Part shown: positions 33,542 through 42,277 of the stretch, one piece after another
Position numbering within the stretch: the first letter of the stretch is position 1
Layout of the letters: every line of letters starts with the position of its first letter
Source: Algoriphagus taiwanensis
Lineage (GTDB): Bacteria; Bacteroidota; Bacteroidia; Cytophagales; Cyclobacteriaceae
Length of the DNA stretch: 64,000 nt
Direction: 5' to 3'
NCBI RefSeq assembly: GCF_036245645.1
Contig: NZ_BTPE01000006.1
Span: 1-64,000 of the forward strand
The notes under the pieces: model-generated
Told to the model about the DNA's origin: nothing
The model's input: only the letters and a program-made list of their open reading frames with translations
The model's database searches: none
Made by a program: the position numbers and the translations under genes

Positions 33542-34594
33542 TTATTCTAAAGTAACTCTTTGTTTCGGAATTTTGATTTCGGTTATGACAAATTGGTTGC
33601 CGGAGTTGAAGATCCGGAAACTGGCCTTGTCTCCATAAAGAAGCTTTAGGCGCTGCTTGGTGTTTTCCAATCCATGCCCTCCTTCTTTTTTCTTTTCCTT
33701 GGATTTTTGGCTGGTCAGGTAGCCGCTGTTTTTGACCTGAATATATAATTCATCCTGCAAGCCTTCCCTGCACTTGATCTCGATAAGGCCACCTTTTACC
33801 AAATTGGAAATGCCGTGCTTGATGGCATTCTCCACTATGGTCTGCAGCATCATGGGCGGGATTTTGTAAGAATATGCTTCATCCTCGATCATATAAACTA
33901 CTTCCAATCTTTCTTCAAATCGGATGGATTCCAATGCCAGGTAGTCCTTGACCGTCTCCAATTCATCTCCAAACTCAATCACCTGCTTTTTATCCATCAT
34001 CAAGGAAAACCGAAGCATGTTTGAAATGCGGGTGATGGCCGTCTTGGCTTTTTCCGGGTCTTCGTCCACCAGGGCGCGAACAGAATTTAAAGCATTGAAA
34101 ATAAAATGTGGATTTAGCTGACTTTTCAGGTGGTTGAGGCGGATTTCATTGATCTTGGCCTCGTACTTTAGGCTGTTGTTGTAGTTGTCCAAAAAGTGAA
34201 ACAGGAAATACAACAGAAACCAAAAGGAGTAATAAAGAAAGCTGACGAAGAGGTTGACCGCAATCACCAAGGCTCGAAAATCCTCGTCGGGATTAAGGGT
34301 TCCAAAGGCAATATTGATCAGAATTTGCGCCAGCACATTGACTACAGCCAGTGATAGTAAGGTAAAAAGAGTCTGTACTAGGAGGCGGAAAATCCCCAGC
34401 TTAAACCACTCGTAGGTCTTCACCAGATGCCTCAGGGCATGGGTAGAAAGCAGGTAAAAACAAGCCAATGAGATAAAAGCCCAAAGCTGTACTGAAGAAA
34501 TACCCTGAGAAAGAGAGGCAAAAAAGATATTGACAAAGGCAAAGCTTCCCCATCCAATGATCTGCAAAATCCAGTACAGCCTGACTCTGTTCAT
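33542..34594 (-). CDS. LytS-like sensor histidine kinase
   Basis: A 350-aa kinase with four N-terminal membrane helices (about 6-28, 36-54, 72-98, 110-134) and no periplasmic sensor of size. Phosphoacceptor His163 is in NPHFIFNALNSVRAL; the ATP domain includes the N box VENAIKHGI and G box GGHGLENTKQRL. This His_kinase/HATPase layout is typical of the LytS/YehU type. Directly upstream of its LytTR partner. Signal unknown; the membrane helices themselves probably sense it. Confidence 0.94.
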   Translation of the reverse strand: MNRVRLYWILQIIGWGSFAFVNIFFASLSQGISSVQLWAFISLACFYLLSTHALRHLVKTYEWFKLGIFRLLVQTLFTLLSLAVVNVLAQILINIAFGTLNPDEDFRALVIAVNLFVSFLYYSFWFLLYFLFHFLDNYNNSLKYEAKINEIRLNHLKSQLNPHFIFNALNSVRALVDEDPEKAKTAITRISNMLRFSLMMDKKQVIEFGDELETVKDYLALESIRFEERLEVVYMIEDEAYSYKIPPMMLQTIVENAIKHGISNLVKGGLIEIKCREGLQDELYIQVKNSGYLTSQKSKEKKKEGGHGLENTKQRLKLLYGDKASFRIFNSGNQFVITEIKIPKQRVTLE

Positions 34595-34671
34595 AGTAAG
34601 GTCAAATATAGGTCAGCCAAATATTCCCCATATCTTAATTTGATAAAAGGGCGAGGGGGTTGATTTGGGTA

Positions 34672-37509
34672 TCAATTTGAGCGATTGAGCTCGAGGGCCA
34701 AGAATTTCCCGGTATGACTCTGTGGATGAGCAGCTACCTTCTCAGGTGTCCCGCTCACCACGATAGATCCTCCGGCATTGCCTCCTTCAGGACCCAAATC
34801 GACCACGTAGTCGGCCATTTTGATCACATCCAGATTGTGTTCGATCACGAGGACTGTATTTCCCTTTTCCACTAGCTTTTGCAATACGCCCATCAGTAAA
34901 TCTATGTCCTGAAAGTGCAGGCCTGTTGTAGGTTCATCGAGGATGTAAAAGGTCTTCCCGGTGTCTTTTTTAGACAGCTCCGAGGCTAATTTGACGCGCT
35001 GCGCCTCCCCTCCGGAAAGCGTGGTGGCGTGCTGTCCCAAGGTGATGTAGCCAAGCCCTACATCGTTTAGCGTTTTGATTTTCCTGAGAATCTTCGGCTG
35101 ATTGGCAAAGAACTCCACCGCCTGCTCCACGGTCATGTCGAGAACATCGGAGATGGACTTCCCTTTAAATCTTACCTCCAAAGTCTCCCTGTTGTACCGC
35201 TTTCCCTTGCAAGTTTCGCAGGGGATATGTACATCGGGGAGAAAATCCATTTCGATCAGCTTCATTCCCGCACCCTCGCAGTCCTCGCATCGCCCTCCTT
35301 TCACATTGAAAGAGAATCTTCCCGGTTTGTAGCCTCGGATTTTTGCCTCGGGAAGCTCAGTAAAGAGCGTTCGGATATCCGAAAACACCCCGGTGTAAGT
35401 GGCCGGATTGGATCGGGGAGTCCGCCCGATTGGGCTTTGATCCACCTCGATTACTTTATCCAAATGCTCCAATCCTTCGATGCTCTGATAGGGCATGGGC
35501 TCCTTTTTGGAGTTATAAAACTGCCGGTTCAGAATGGGATATAAGGTCTCATGAATCAGGGTACTTTTCCCACTACCGGATACCCCTGTGATGAGAATCA
35601 GCGTTCCCAAAGGAAGCTCCAAATCCACCTTTTTGAGATTATTGCCGCTAGCCCCTTTCAGAATCAGATGCTGTCCTTTCCCCGGCCTCCTTTTCTTGGG
35701 AACTTCCATTCCAAGCTTTCCGCTGAGATATCGGGAAGTCACTGAGCCATTATTAAAAATATCACCTGGATGTCCTGCCGCCACCACATGGCCTCCGTGC
35801 CTTCCGGCACCCGGGCCCATATCCAGAACAAAGTCTGATTCCAGCATCATGTCTTTGTCATGCTCCACCACCAAGACGGAATTCCCCAGATCTCTCAGGC
35901 TTTGGAGTGCTTTGATCAGCTTGACATTGTCCCGCTGATGAAGGCCAATACTGGGTTCGTCCAAAATGTAAAGCACTCCGACCAACTGAGTTCCTATCTG
36001 AGTAGCCAATCGAATCCGCTGGGCCTCCCCTCCGGAAAGGGTCTTCAATGGACGATTTAGAGAAAGGTAATCCAAACCAATATCCATCAGGAATCCGATT
36101 CTTTTTCGGATTTCCTTGAGGACCTCCGCCCCGATAATTTGCTGCTTCTCTGTCATGCGGCTTTCCAAATCCACAAACCATTCTGAAAGCCCGCGGATGT
36201 CCATCATTGCTAATTGGCCGATGTGTTTTTCATCGATTTTGAAGTGCAGCGCCTCCTTTTTCAAGCGATACCCCTCGCAATCGGGGCAGGTCTGGGTGAT
36301 GGTAAATTCAGAAACCCAATCTTGGATTTTATCCGAACTTCCCTCTTGGTATTTCTGGAGAAAATTGACAATCCCCTCGAATGTGGTATGCCATTTAGTC
36401 CCCGGATATTTGACCGAATCTACGGCCACCTCCACTTTGTCCCCGTAGAGTAAAACTTCGACCACTTTTTCCGGCAAATTCTTAATCGGAGTACTCATGG
36501 AGCATTTGTAATGCTTCAGAATCGCTTCGATTTTTTTGAATATCCAGATATCACGATATTCTCCCAAGGGAGCAATCCCTCCTCGGGTGATGCTGAGGCT
36601 GGGGTCAGGAATGATGCTTTCCCGGGTGATTTCTTCTGTGATTCCTAGTCCGTTGCAGGTTGGGCAGGCTCCATAAGGGGAGTTGAAAGAAAAGCTGTTG
36701 GGAGCCGGTTCGTCATAGGATAAACCTGTCTCAGGATCCATCAGGTATTTGGAAAAATGATGGATTTCTCCATTTTCCTCCCGGATCATGATCACTCCTT
36801 TTCCATGCTGCAAAGCAGATTTGAGCGATTGGGTGATCCGAAACCGATCCGATTCATCAGCTACAATCCGGTCGATGACGATCTCAATATCGTGTATTTT
36901 GTATCGATCGAGCTGCATCTTTGGGACCAAATCCATGACGACTCCGTCCACTCTGACTTTGGAAAAGCCCATTTTTCGGATCTGCTCGAAAAGCTCCCGG
37001 TAATGCCCTTTTCGGCCTTTGACCACCGGGGCGAGGATATACAGTTTTTTACCCTGGAATTTGGAGAAAAGCTGCTCAATGATCTGATCTTCGGTCTGTC
37101 GGATCATCTTTTTCCCCGTGAGATAGGAATACGCCTCCCCTGCTCTGGCAAAAAGAAGACGCATGAAATCGTAAATCTCCGTGACTGTCCCTACTGTGGA
37201 GCGGGGATTTTTGGAAGTGGTCTTTTGCTCGATGGCAATCACCGGAGACAAACCATTGATCTTATCCACATCCGGTCGCTCCAATCCCCCCAAAAATGAT
37301 CGGGCATAGGCAGAGAAGCTTTCCATGTACCTTCTCTGACCTTCCGCATAGATGGTATCAAAAGCAAGGGAGCTCTTTCCGCTGCCGGAAAGCCCAGTCA
37401 CCACCACCAGCTTATTGCGGGGAATACGAATGTCCAGATTTTTGAGGTTATGTTCTCTGGCACCGAAAATTTCAATAAACTCTTCGGTTCCAGTAGGGGA
37501 TTTACTCAT
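34672..37509 (-). CDS. uvrA: Excinuclease ABC subunit A
   Basis: A 945-aa damage-recognition ATPase of nucleotide excision repair. Two ABC modules: Walker A GLSGSGKSSLAFDT near the N-terminus and GVSGSGKSTLIHETL in the second half; signatures LSGGEAQRIRLATQ and LSGGEAQRVKLASEL; zinc fingers CPTCNGLG/CPDCEGYR and CEDCEGAG/CETCKGKR. Start at ATG 37509 (MSKSPTGTEEFIEI); the longer frame adds 20 residues unlike UvrA. Cytoplasmic, works with UvrB and UvrC, not in the window. Confidence 0.98.
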   Translation of the reverse strand: MSKSPTGTEEFIEIFGAREHNLKNLDIRIPRNKLVVVTGLSGSGKSSLAFDTIYAEGQRRYMESFSAYARSFLGGLERPDVDKINGLSPVIAIEQKTTSKNPRSTVGTVTEIYDFMRLLFARAGEAYSYLTGKKMIRQTEDQIIEQLFSKFQGKKLYILAPVVKGRKGHYRELFEQIRKMGFSKVRVDGVVMDLVPKMQLDRYKIHDIEIVIDRIVADESDRFRITQSLKSALQHGKGVIMIREENGEIHHFSKYLMDPETGLSYDEPAPNSFSFNSPYGACPTCNGLGITEEITRESIIPDPSLSITRGGIAPLGEYRDIWIFKKIEAILKHYKCSMSTPIKNLPEKVVEVLLYGDKVEVAVDSVKYPGTKWHTTFEGIVNFLQKYQEGSSDKIQDWVSEFTITQTCPDCEGYRLKKEALHFKIDEKHIGQLAMMDIRGLSEWFVDLESRMTEKQQIIGAEVLKEIRKRIGFLMDIGLDYLSLNRPLKTLSGGEAQRIRLATQIGTQLVGVLYILDEPSIGLHQRDNVKLIKALQSLRDLGNSVLVVEHDKDMMLESDFVLDMGPGAGRHGGHVVAAGHPGDIFNNGSVTSRYLSGKLGMEVPKKRRPGKGQHLILKGASGNNLKKVDLELPLGTLILITGVSGSGKSTLIHETLYPILNRQFYNSKKEPMPYQSIEGLEHLDKVIEVDQSPIGRTPRSNPATYTGVFSDIRTLFTELPEAKIRGYKPGRFSFNVKGGRCEDCEGAGMKLIEMDFLPDVHIPCETCKGKRYNRETLEVRFKGKSISDVLDMTVEQAVEFFANQPKILRKIKTLNDVGLGYITLGQHATTLSGGEAQRVKLASELSKKDTGKTFYILDEPTTGLHFQDIDLLMGVLQKLVEKGNTVLVIEHNLDVIKMADYVVDLGPEGGNAGGSIVVSGTPEKVAAHPQSHTGKFLALELNRSN

Positions 37510-37613
37510 TGGAATAGGGAAAATTTCAAACGGCGAAGGTACGATTTTTTGAGCGGAAGACCGATCCAAACTCCACTATTCCCTGAAGGAATAGCTAAGA
37601 GCTTCCCTTTTTT

Positions 37614-38885
37614 TTAAGCAAAGGGTTGATCAATGGAAGGGCTTGGTTGAGAGAACCAAACCGGCCCATTTTCGGTCATGTACACACAATCCTCGTGTCT
37701 TACCCCAAACTCCCCTACTATAGAAATGTTTGGCTCAATGCTGAAACACATCCCCGGCTCAAGAATGGTTTTATTTCCCCGGACTGCATTCCCCCACTCG
37801 TGTCCGTCCATGCCTATACCATGACCTGTTCGGTGTGGCAATCCCGGAAGCTTGTAATCCGGACCAAATCCCGCATCAGTAATCACCTTTCGGGCGGCAG
37901 CATCGACTGCTTCGAGCGGGGCACCGATTTGTGCGGCACGGTAGCCGGCCATTTGGGCTTCTTTTTCTAGATTCCAGATTTCCAATTGTCTTGGAGTAGG
38001 TTCTGCGCCAAATACGACTGTCCGGCTGATATCTGAATTGTAACCCTCGACCGTACAGCCACAATCCACCAAGACTACATCTCCGGCTTTCAATACCTGA
38101 GGCTTGGTTGTCCCATGAGGGAAAGCTGAGGCTTCGGCAAAATTGGCCAAAGCAAAGGCATGTCTTCCTCCCATTTTCTGATGGGCTTGGGCCACAGCAG
38201 AAGAAAATGCAGAAGGATTTACTCCCTCTTTGAGGGCAGAAAAGCCCAATTTCATGGCTTCAATGGTGATTTCTGTGGCTCGCTGCATCAGGGCGATTTC
38301 TGCCGGTGACTTAATGATCCTGCAGGGAATGGTGACTGGATCTGCACTGACTAAGTCAAATCCTCCTGCTACCTGCCGGAGTCCATCTGCAATGAAAAAC
38401 CGAACCCGCTCTTCGATGCCTATCTTTCCGGAGCGAGCGCCAGAGTCCAAAACAGCTTTCTTGATCTGCTCGTAGGGGCTTTCGTCCTCTTCCCATGGAT
38501 ATACCGCCGAACCGATTTTGATCCGCTCCTTGAGACGGTCCTGCTCAAACTTGGGACAGATGTAGCTCACTTCGCCACGTGCAGGAATCACCACCACCAT
38601 GGGTCGTTCGCTTTGGCCCCAAGTCATGCCGGTGAAGTAATTCATGGAAGTACCCGAATCCAAAACGATAGCAGCCATGCCGTTTTGCTCCATCAGATTT
38701 TGGGCTTTGGCGATCCGGCTTTTCCTTTCGTCCAAAGAAATCGGCTGGATATCTTCCACCCGTGAAGTCAACTTTTCCAGTTGGGATTCGGGAGAAAGAG
38801 TGCTCTCAGCCCAAGCGGAGGTACCTGTGAGAAGGGAGGTACTGGCTCCCAAAGCGGTGATTTGCATAAAATTTCTTCTTTTCAT
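37614..38885 (-). CDS. Tat-exported M24 family aminopeptidase (Xaa-Pro type)
   Basis: A 423-aa metallopeptidase. Start at ATG 38885 gives the twin-arginine-type signal MKRRNFMQITALGASTSLL. The pita-bread catalytic domain carries all five metal ligands: two Asp in VLVDCGCTVEGYNSDISRTV, His in HRTGHGIGMDGHEWG, Glu in CFSIEPNISI and Glu in GVRHEDCVYM. Creatinase-like N-terminal domain at about 40-175. It probably removes N-terminal residues next to proline from exported peptides. Follows the lytic transglycosylase gene (stop 38917) by 31 bases. Confidence 0.9.
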   Translation of the reverse strand: MKRRNFMQITALGASTSLLTGTSAWAESTLSPESQLEKLTSRVEDIQPISLDERKSRIAKAQNLMEQNGMAAIVLDSGTSMNYFTGMTWGQSERPMVVVIPARGEVSYICPKFEQDRLKERIKIGSAVYPWEEDESPYEQIKKAVLDSGARSGKIGIEERVRFFIADGLRQVAGGFDLVSADPVTIPCRIIKSPAEIALMQRATEITIEAMKLGFSALKEGVNPSAFSSAVAQAHQKMGGRHAFALANFAEASAFPHGTTKPQVLKAGDVVLVDCGCTVEGYNSDISRTVVFGAEPTPRQLEIWNLEKEAQMAGYRAAQIGAPLEAVDAAARKVITDAGFGPDYKLPGLPHRTGHGIGMDGHEWGNAVRGNKTILEPGMCFSIEPNISIVGEFGVRHEDCVYMTENGPVWFSQPSPSIDQPFA

Positions 38886-38916
38886 GGTTTGGTTGGTGTA
38901 GTAAAGAGTGGCAGGA

Positions 38917-39858
38917 TCATTTGGGTAGCTGAATGTCATAGGCACGGCCTCTTCTGACATTCAGATTACGATCTCTCAGCCAAGGGTTGTATAGTTTGAG
39001 TTGTTTGTAGGAGCTTCCCTGAGCTTTGGCCCAAGCAGCCAAGTCTTTGATGTCTTCATCCACGCGAACTGTTTTTAGCTCCGGATTTCGGTAGTAGTCT
39101 TTTTCCTTCAGGTGAAAGCCAAATTCCCCCGGATTCTCAAAAATCACCTTGAAAGCCAAAATCCGGAAAAGGTAGCGGCTAGTCTCTTCGTTGAGGTAAA
39201 GGTCGTAGTAGCTGGAATGAAGCTGCTCCTCTTGTCTCCGGGAAAATCCACTTTGGCCCATGTTGTAGCTTGCCGCCACTGCCGTCCAGTCTCCAAACTT
39301 CGCATGGGCTTTTTTCAGGTATTGGGTAGCGGCTTGGGTGGATTTTTCGAAATGGTAGCGCTCGTCCACATCCTTGGTCACTTCCAGTCCATATTCCTTG
39401 GCAGTACTTTCCATAAACTGCCAAAACCCCCGAGCTCCGGCAGGGGAGACAACATTCATCAGCCCGCTTTCTGCCAAAGCCAAATATTTGAAGTCATCGG
39501 GAATCCCTGCCTTTTCCAGAATGGCTTCGATTTGGGGAAAATACTTTCCTGAGCGCTTCATGAGCAGGATCATATTCGATTCCCAATAGGCATTTACATA
39601 GATTTCCCGCTCCAATCTCTCCAAAACATCGGGCTCTTCGAGGGGAACTTTCTCCCCGGCAAAGCTCATTTCCTTGGGCAAATCAAATAAACGGATGGAA
39701 TCCCGACTTCCGGAAGAAGGGTAAAGCACAAGAGGCTGCTCCTGAAAAGTGGATTCCACAGAGGGAACTTCCGGAGTTCTGGACCAATAGGCCATCGCAG
39801 CGAGAAATACTGCAACGATGCAAAAAGTATATAAGGAAATAAGATGAAAACGGGACAT
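38917..39858 (-). CDS. Membrane-anchored lytic transglycosylase
   Basis: A 313-aa murein hydrolase that cleaves the MurNAc-GlcNAc bond. Start at ATG 39858 (MSRFHLISLYTFCIVAVFLA) gives one N-terminal membrane anchor. The SLT domain has the catalytic Glu in LALAESGLMNVVSPAGARGF (motif ES) and later AAVAASYNMGQSG. A short LysM-like tail (about 268-313, LKLYNPWLRDRNLNVRRGRAYD) may bind peptidoglycan. MltD-like architecture without a lipobox. Likely periplasmic side of the inner membrane. Confidence 0.9.
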   Translation of the reverse strand: MSRFHLISLYTFCIVAVFLAAMAYWSRTPEVPSVESTFQEQPLVLYPSSGSRDSIRLFDLPKEMSFAGEKVPLEEPDVLERLEREIYVNAYWESNMILLMKRSGKYFPQIEAILEKAGIPDDFKYLALAESGLMNVVSPAGARGFWQFMESTAKEYGLEVTKDVDERYHFEKSTQAATQYLKKAHAKFGDWTAVAASYNMGQSGFSRRQEEQLHSSYYDLYLNEETSRYLFRILAFKVIFENPGEFGFHLKEKDYYRNPELKTVRVDEDIKDLAAWAKAQGSSYKQLKLYNPWLRDRNLNVRRGRAYDIQLPK

Positions 39859-40015
39859 GAAGCTAGTGAAGGTGGTCAGATGACCAAGGTAAATTTCTTC
39901 CGAAAATATACCCAAAAACTTTATGCAAGTGGCTTGATTCGGCTGTCTTTGTATTGCATTATCCTTGCTCAATAGGAAAAAGACTTAAGCCATTCCTGAT
40001 TCCACGGTCAAGCCT

Positions 40016-41539
40016 TTACCCCTTCATCATCTCCAAGATCTCATCCAAGTACTCACGGGAGTTGGAAAGCCTCGGCACTTTATACTGCCCGCCCAACTTT
40101 CCTTTTTTGCCTAGCCATGCTTCAAAAAGACCCGGTGAAGCCGGATGAAGGATAAGCCGGGTCAATGCCAAGTCTTTGTGCCGCTTAGCGTCGTAATCGG
40201 AATTGATTTCACGCAGCCGCCGGTCCAGAACCTGAGCAAACTCCTCCATATCGTCCGGAGCTTTTTTGAACTCAACTATCCATTCATGAGCCCCTTTAGA
40301 TCCATTTCCTTCAAAATAGACCGGAGCTGCGGTAAAATTGGTAATAGTGGAGCCCGTCTTTTCGCAGGCAAATTGAATAGCATTTTCGGCATTTTCCACA
40401 ATGACTTCTTCTCCAAAAGCATTGATAAAATGCTTGGTCCGCCCGGAAATCCGGAATCGATAAGGGCTAGTTGAAGTGAATTTGACTGTATCGCCGATTT
40501 TGTATCGCCACAGGCCTCCATTGGTAGAGATGACCATTGCATAGTTTTTCCCTACCTCTACCTCATTTAGCGGAAGAGTTTTAGGGTTTTCACTATCCCA
40601 CTCTTCCATGGGGATAAACTCATAGAATATCCCATAATCCAAAAGCAAGAGCAATTCATCCGAATCCGTCTGGTCCTGCACCCCAAAAAACCCCTCAGAG
40701 GCATTGTAAGTCTCCATGTAGCGCATTTTTTCGGAAGGAATGAGTTCTTTGAAAAGCGCCCGATAGGGGCCAAAAGCCACTGCCCCGTGGAAAAACACCT
40801 CGAGGTTGGGCCAAACTTCCAGAATATGCTTGGCTTTTTTCAATTCGAGAATGCGCTGCAGCAACACGATCGTCCAAGTCGGCACACCGGCGATAGAGGT
40901 CACATTTTCATTCATGGTCTCTCGGGCCATTTTCTCGATTTTGGACTCCCACTCGCTCATCAAGGCTGTCTCCAAGGAAGGAGTGCGTGCAAATTGAGCC
41001 CAAATGGGAAGGTTTTGCATGATCACTGCCGAGACATCTCCTGCTCGGGCAGTTCCTTCAGGATTCAGTGGGTTTTTTTCTAAAGTGCCCCCGATGGACA
41101 GACTTTTGCCGGTAAATAGCTTGGTGTCCGGATAGTTGCTGATGTAGAGAGAGACCATGTCCTTGCCTCCCTTGTAGTGGCATTCCTCCAGGCTTTCTTC
41201 CGAAATGGGAATGTATTTGCTTCGGGAAGAGGTGGTACCCGAAGACTTGGCAAACCACTCGATATCTGTATTCCAAATGACATTTTGATGGCCTTTCATG
41301 GTCTTTTCAATGAACGGCTTGAAGCTTTCGTAGTCAAAAAGCGGGACTTGTGAGGAAAAGTCAGAGTAGGACTTTATTTTCTCAAAGCCATATTTTTTCC
41401 CGAATTCAGTCCTGCTTGCAGCCTCGATTAGTTCACGAAAAGTGGCTTTTTGGACCTCATGGGGATTATTTTTGAAATAGTCTATTTGTCCCAGTCGGCT
41501 TTTGAAAAGCCAAGTCATAAACGTATTGAGGACTTCCAT
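40016..41539 (-). CDS. GH3 auxin-responsive-promoter family protein
   Basis: A 507-aa acyl-adenylate-forming protein of the GH3 family (plant GH3 enzymes conjugate acids such as auxin to amino acids). The ATP motif is FAKSSGTTSSRSKYIP (about 68-83), with GVPTWTIVLLQRI and the motif NASEGFFGVQ (about 278) following. Bacterial members are common in Bacteroidota and have no established substrate. Its ATG overlaps the lptB stop by one base (TGATG), so it is translated from the recJ-lptB transcript. Cytoplasmic. A conjugase acting on a lipid or acyl acid is a guess from the neighbourhood. Confidence 0.85.
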   Translation of the reverse strand: MEVLNTFMTWLFKSRLGQIDYFKNNPHEVQKATFRELIEAASRTEFGKKYGFEKIKSYSDFSSQVPLFDYESFKPFIEKTMKGHQNVIWNTDIEWFAKSSGTTSSRSKYIPISEESLEECHYKGGKDMVSLYISNYPDTKLFTGKSLSIGGTLEKNPLNPEGTARAGDVSAVIMQNLPIWAQFARTPSLETALMSEWESKIEKMARETMNENVTSIAGVPTWTIVLLQRILELKKAKHILEVWPNLEVFFHGAVAFGPYRALFKELIPSEKMRYMETYNASEGFFGVQDQTDSDELLLLLDYGIFYEFIPMEEWDSENPKTLPLNEVEVGKNYAMVISTNGGLWRYKIGDTVKFTSTSPYRFRISGRTKHFINAFGEEVIVENAENAIQFACEKTGSTITNFTAAPVYFEGNGSKGAHEWIVEFKKAPDDMEEFAQVLDRRLREINSDYDAKRHKDLALTRLILHPASPGLFEAWLGKKGKLGGQYKVPRLSNSREYLDEILEMMKG

Positions 41540-42276
41540 CAGTTAAAAATTTTGCGTTTCAGCTCAAACTGACTACCCAAATAGACTTTTCGCACTTGTT
41601 CGTCGGCAGCGAGCTCCTCCGCGGTACCTGCTTTGAGCAGTCTTCCTTCAAACATCAGGTAGGCTCGATCAGTAATGGACAGGGTCTCGTTGACATTGTG
41701 ATCAGTGATCAGAATGCCGATATTTTTTGTCTTTAGCTTAGCGACGATTGTCTGAATCTCCTCCACAGCGATTGGATCCACCCCTGCAAAGGGCTCATCA
41801 AGAAGCACAAACTTCGGGTCTACAGCCAAGGCTCTGGCGATTTCGGTTCTTCTTCTTTCTCCTCCGGAAAGGACCATCCCGAGATTTTTCCGGACATGGG
41901 TGAGGCTAAACTCCTCCAAAAGCATTTCCACTTTTTCCTTTTGCTCAGCCTTGGGCATTTTGGTCATTTCCAGGACCGCAAGGATATTCTCCTCAACGGA
42001 AAGTTTCCTGAAAACAGACGCTTCCTGCGCTAAGTACCCGATCCCAAGCTTGGCTCGCTTATACATGGGCAAGGAGGTTATTTCCTCGTTTTCCAAAAAA
42101 ATCTTACCCTCATTGGGCTGAATGAGTCCCACGATCATGTAGAATGAGGTGGTTTTCCCCGCACCGTTTGGCCCCAAGAGACCTACGATTTCCCCTTGCT
42201 CCACTTCAACTGAAATGTCATTGACCACACGGCGGCCTTTGTAGATTTTGACGAGGTGTTCGGCTCGAAGCTTCAT
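41539..42276 (-). CDS. lptB: LPS export ABC ATPase
   Basis: A 245-aa ATPase of the LptB2FG lipopolysaccharide extractor. Walker A GPNGAGKTTSFYMIVG, Q-loop region, signature LSGGERRRTEIARAL, Walker B FVLLDEPFAGVDPIAV and switch His (TDHNVNETL) are all present; EARLY motif RAKLGIGYLAQEASVF is distinctive for LptB. It starts one base after the recJ stop and overlaps GH3 by one base. Other lpt genes are not in the window. Confidence 0.95.
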   Translation of the reverse strand: MKLRAEHLVKIYKGRRVVNDISVEVEQGEIVGLLGPNGAGKTTSFYMIVGLIQPNEGKIFLENEEITSLPMYKRAKLGIGYLAQEASVFRKLSVEENILAVLEMTKMPKAEQKEKVEMLLEEFSLTHVRKNLGMVLSGGERRRTEIARALAVDPKFVLLDEPFAGVDPIAVEEIQTIVAKLKTKNIGILITDHNVNETLSITDRAYLMFEGRLLKAGTAEELAADEQVRKVYLGSQFELKRKIFN

Positions 42277-42277
42277 A

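Noticed and set aside
36757..37299. 180-codon open frame on the plus strand
   Set aside because: Antisense shadow of uvrA.
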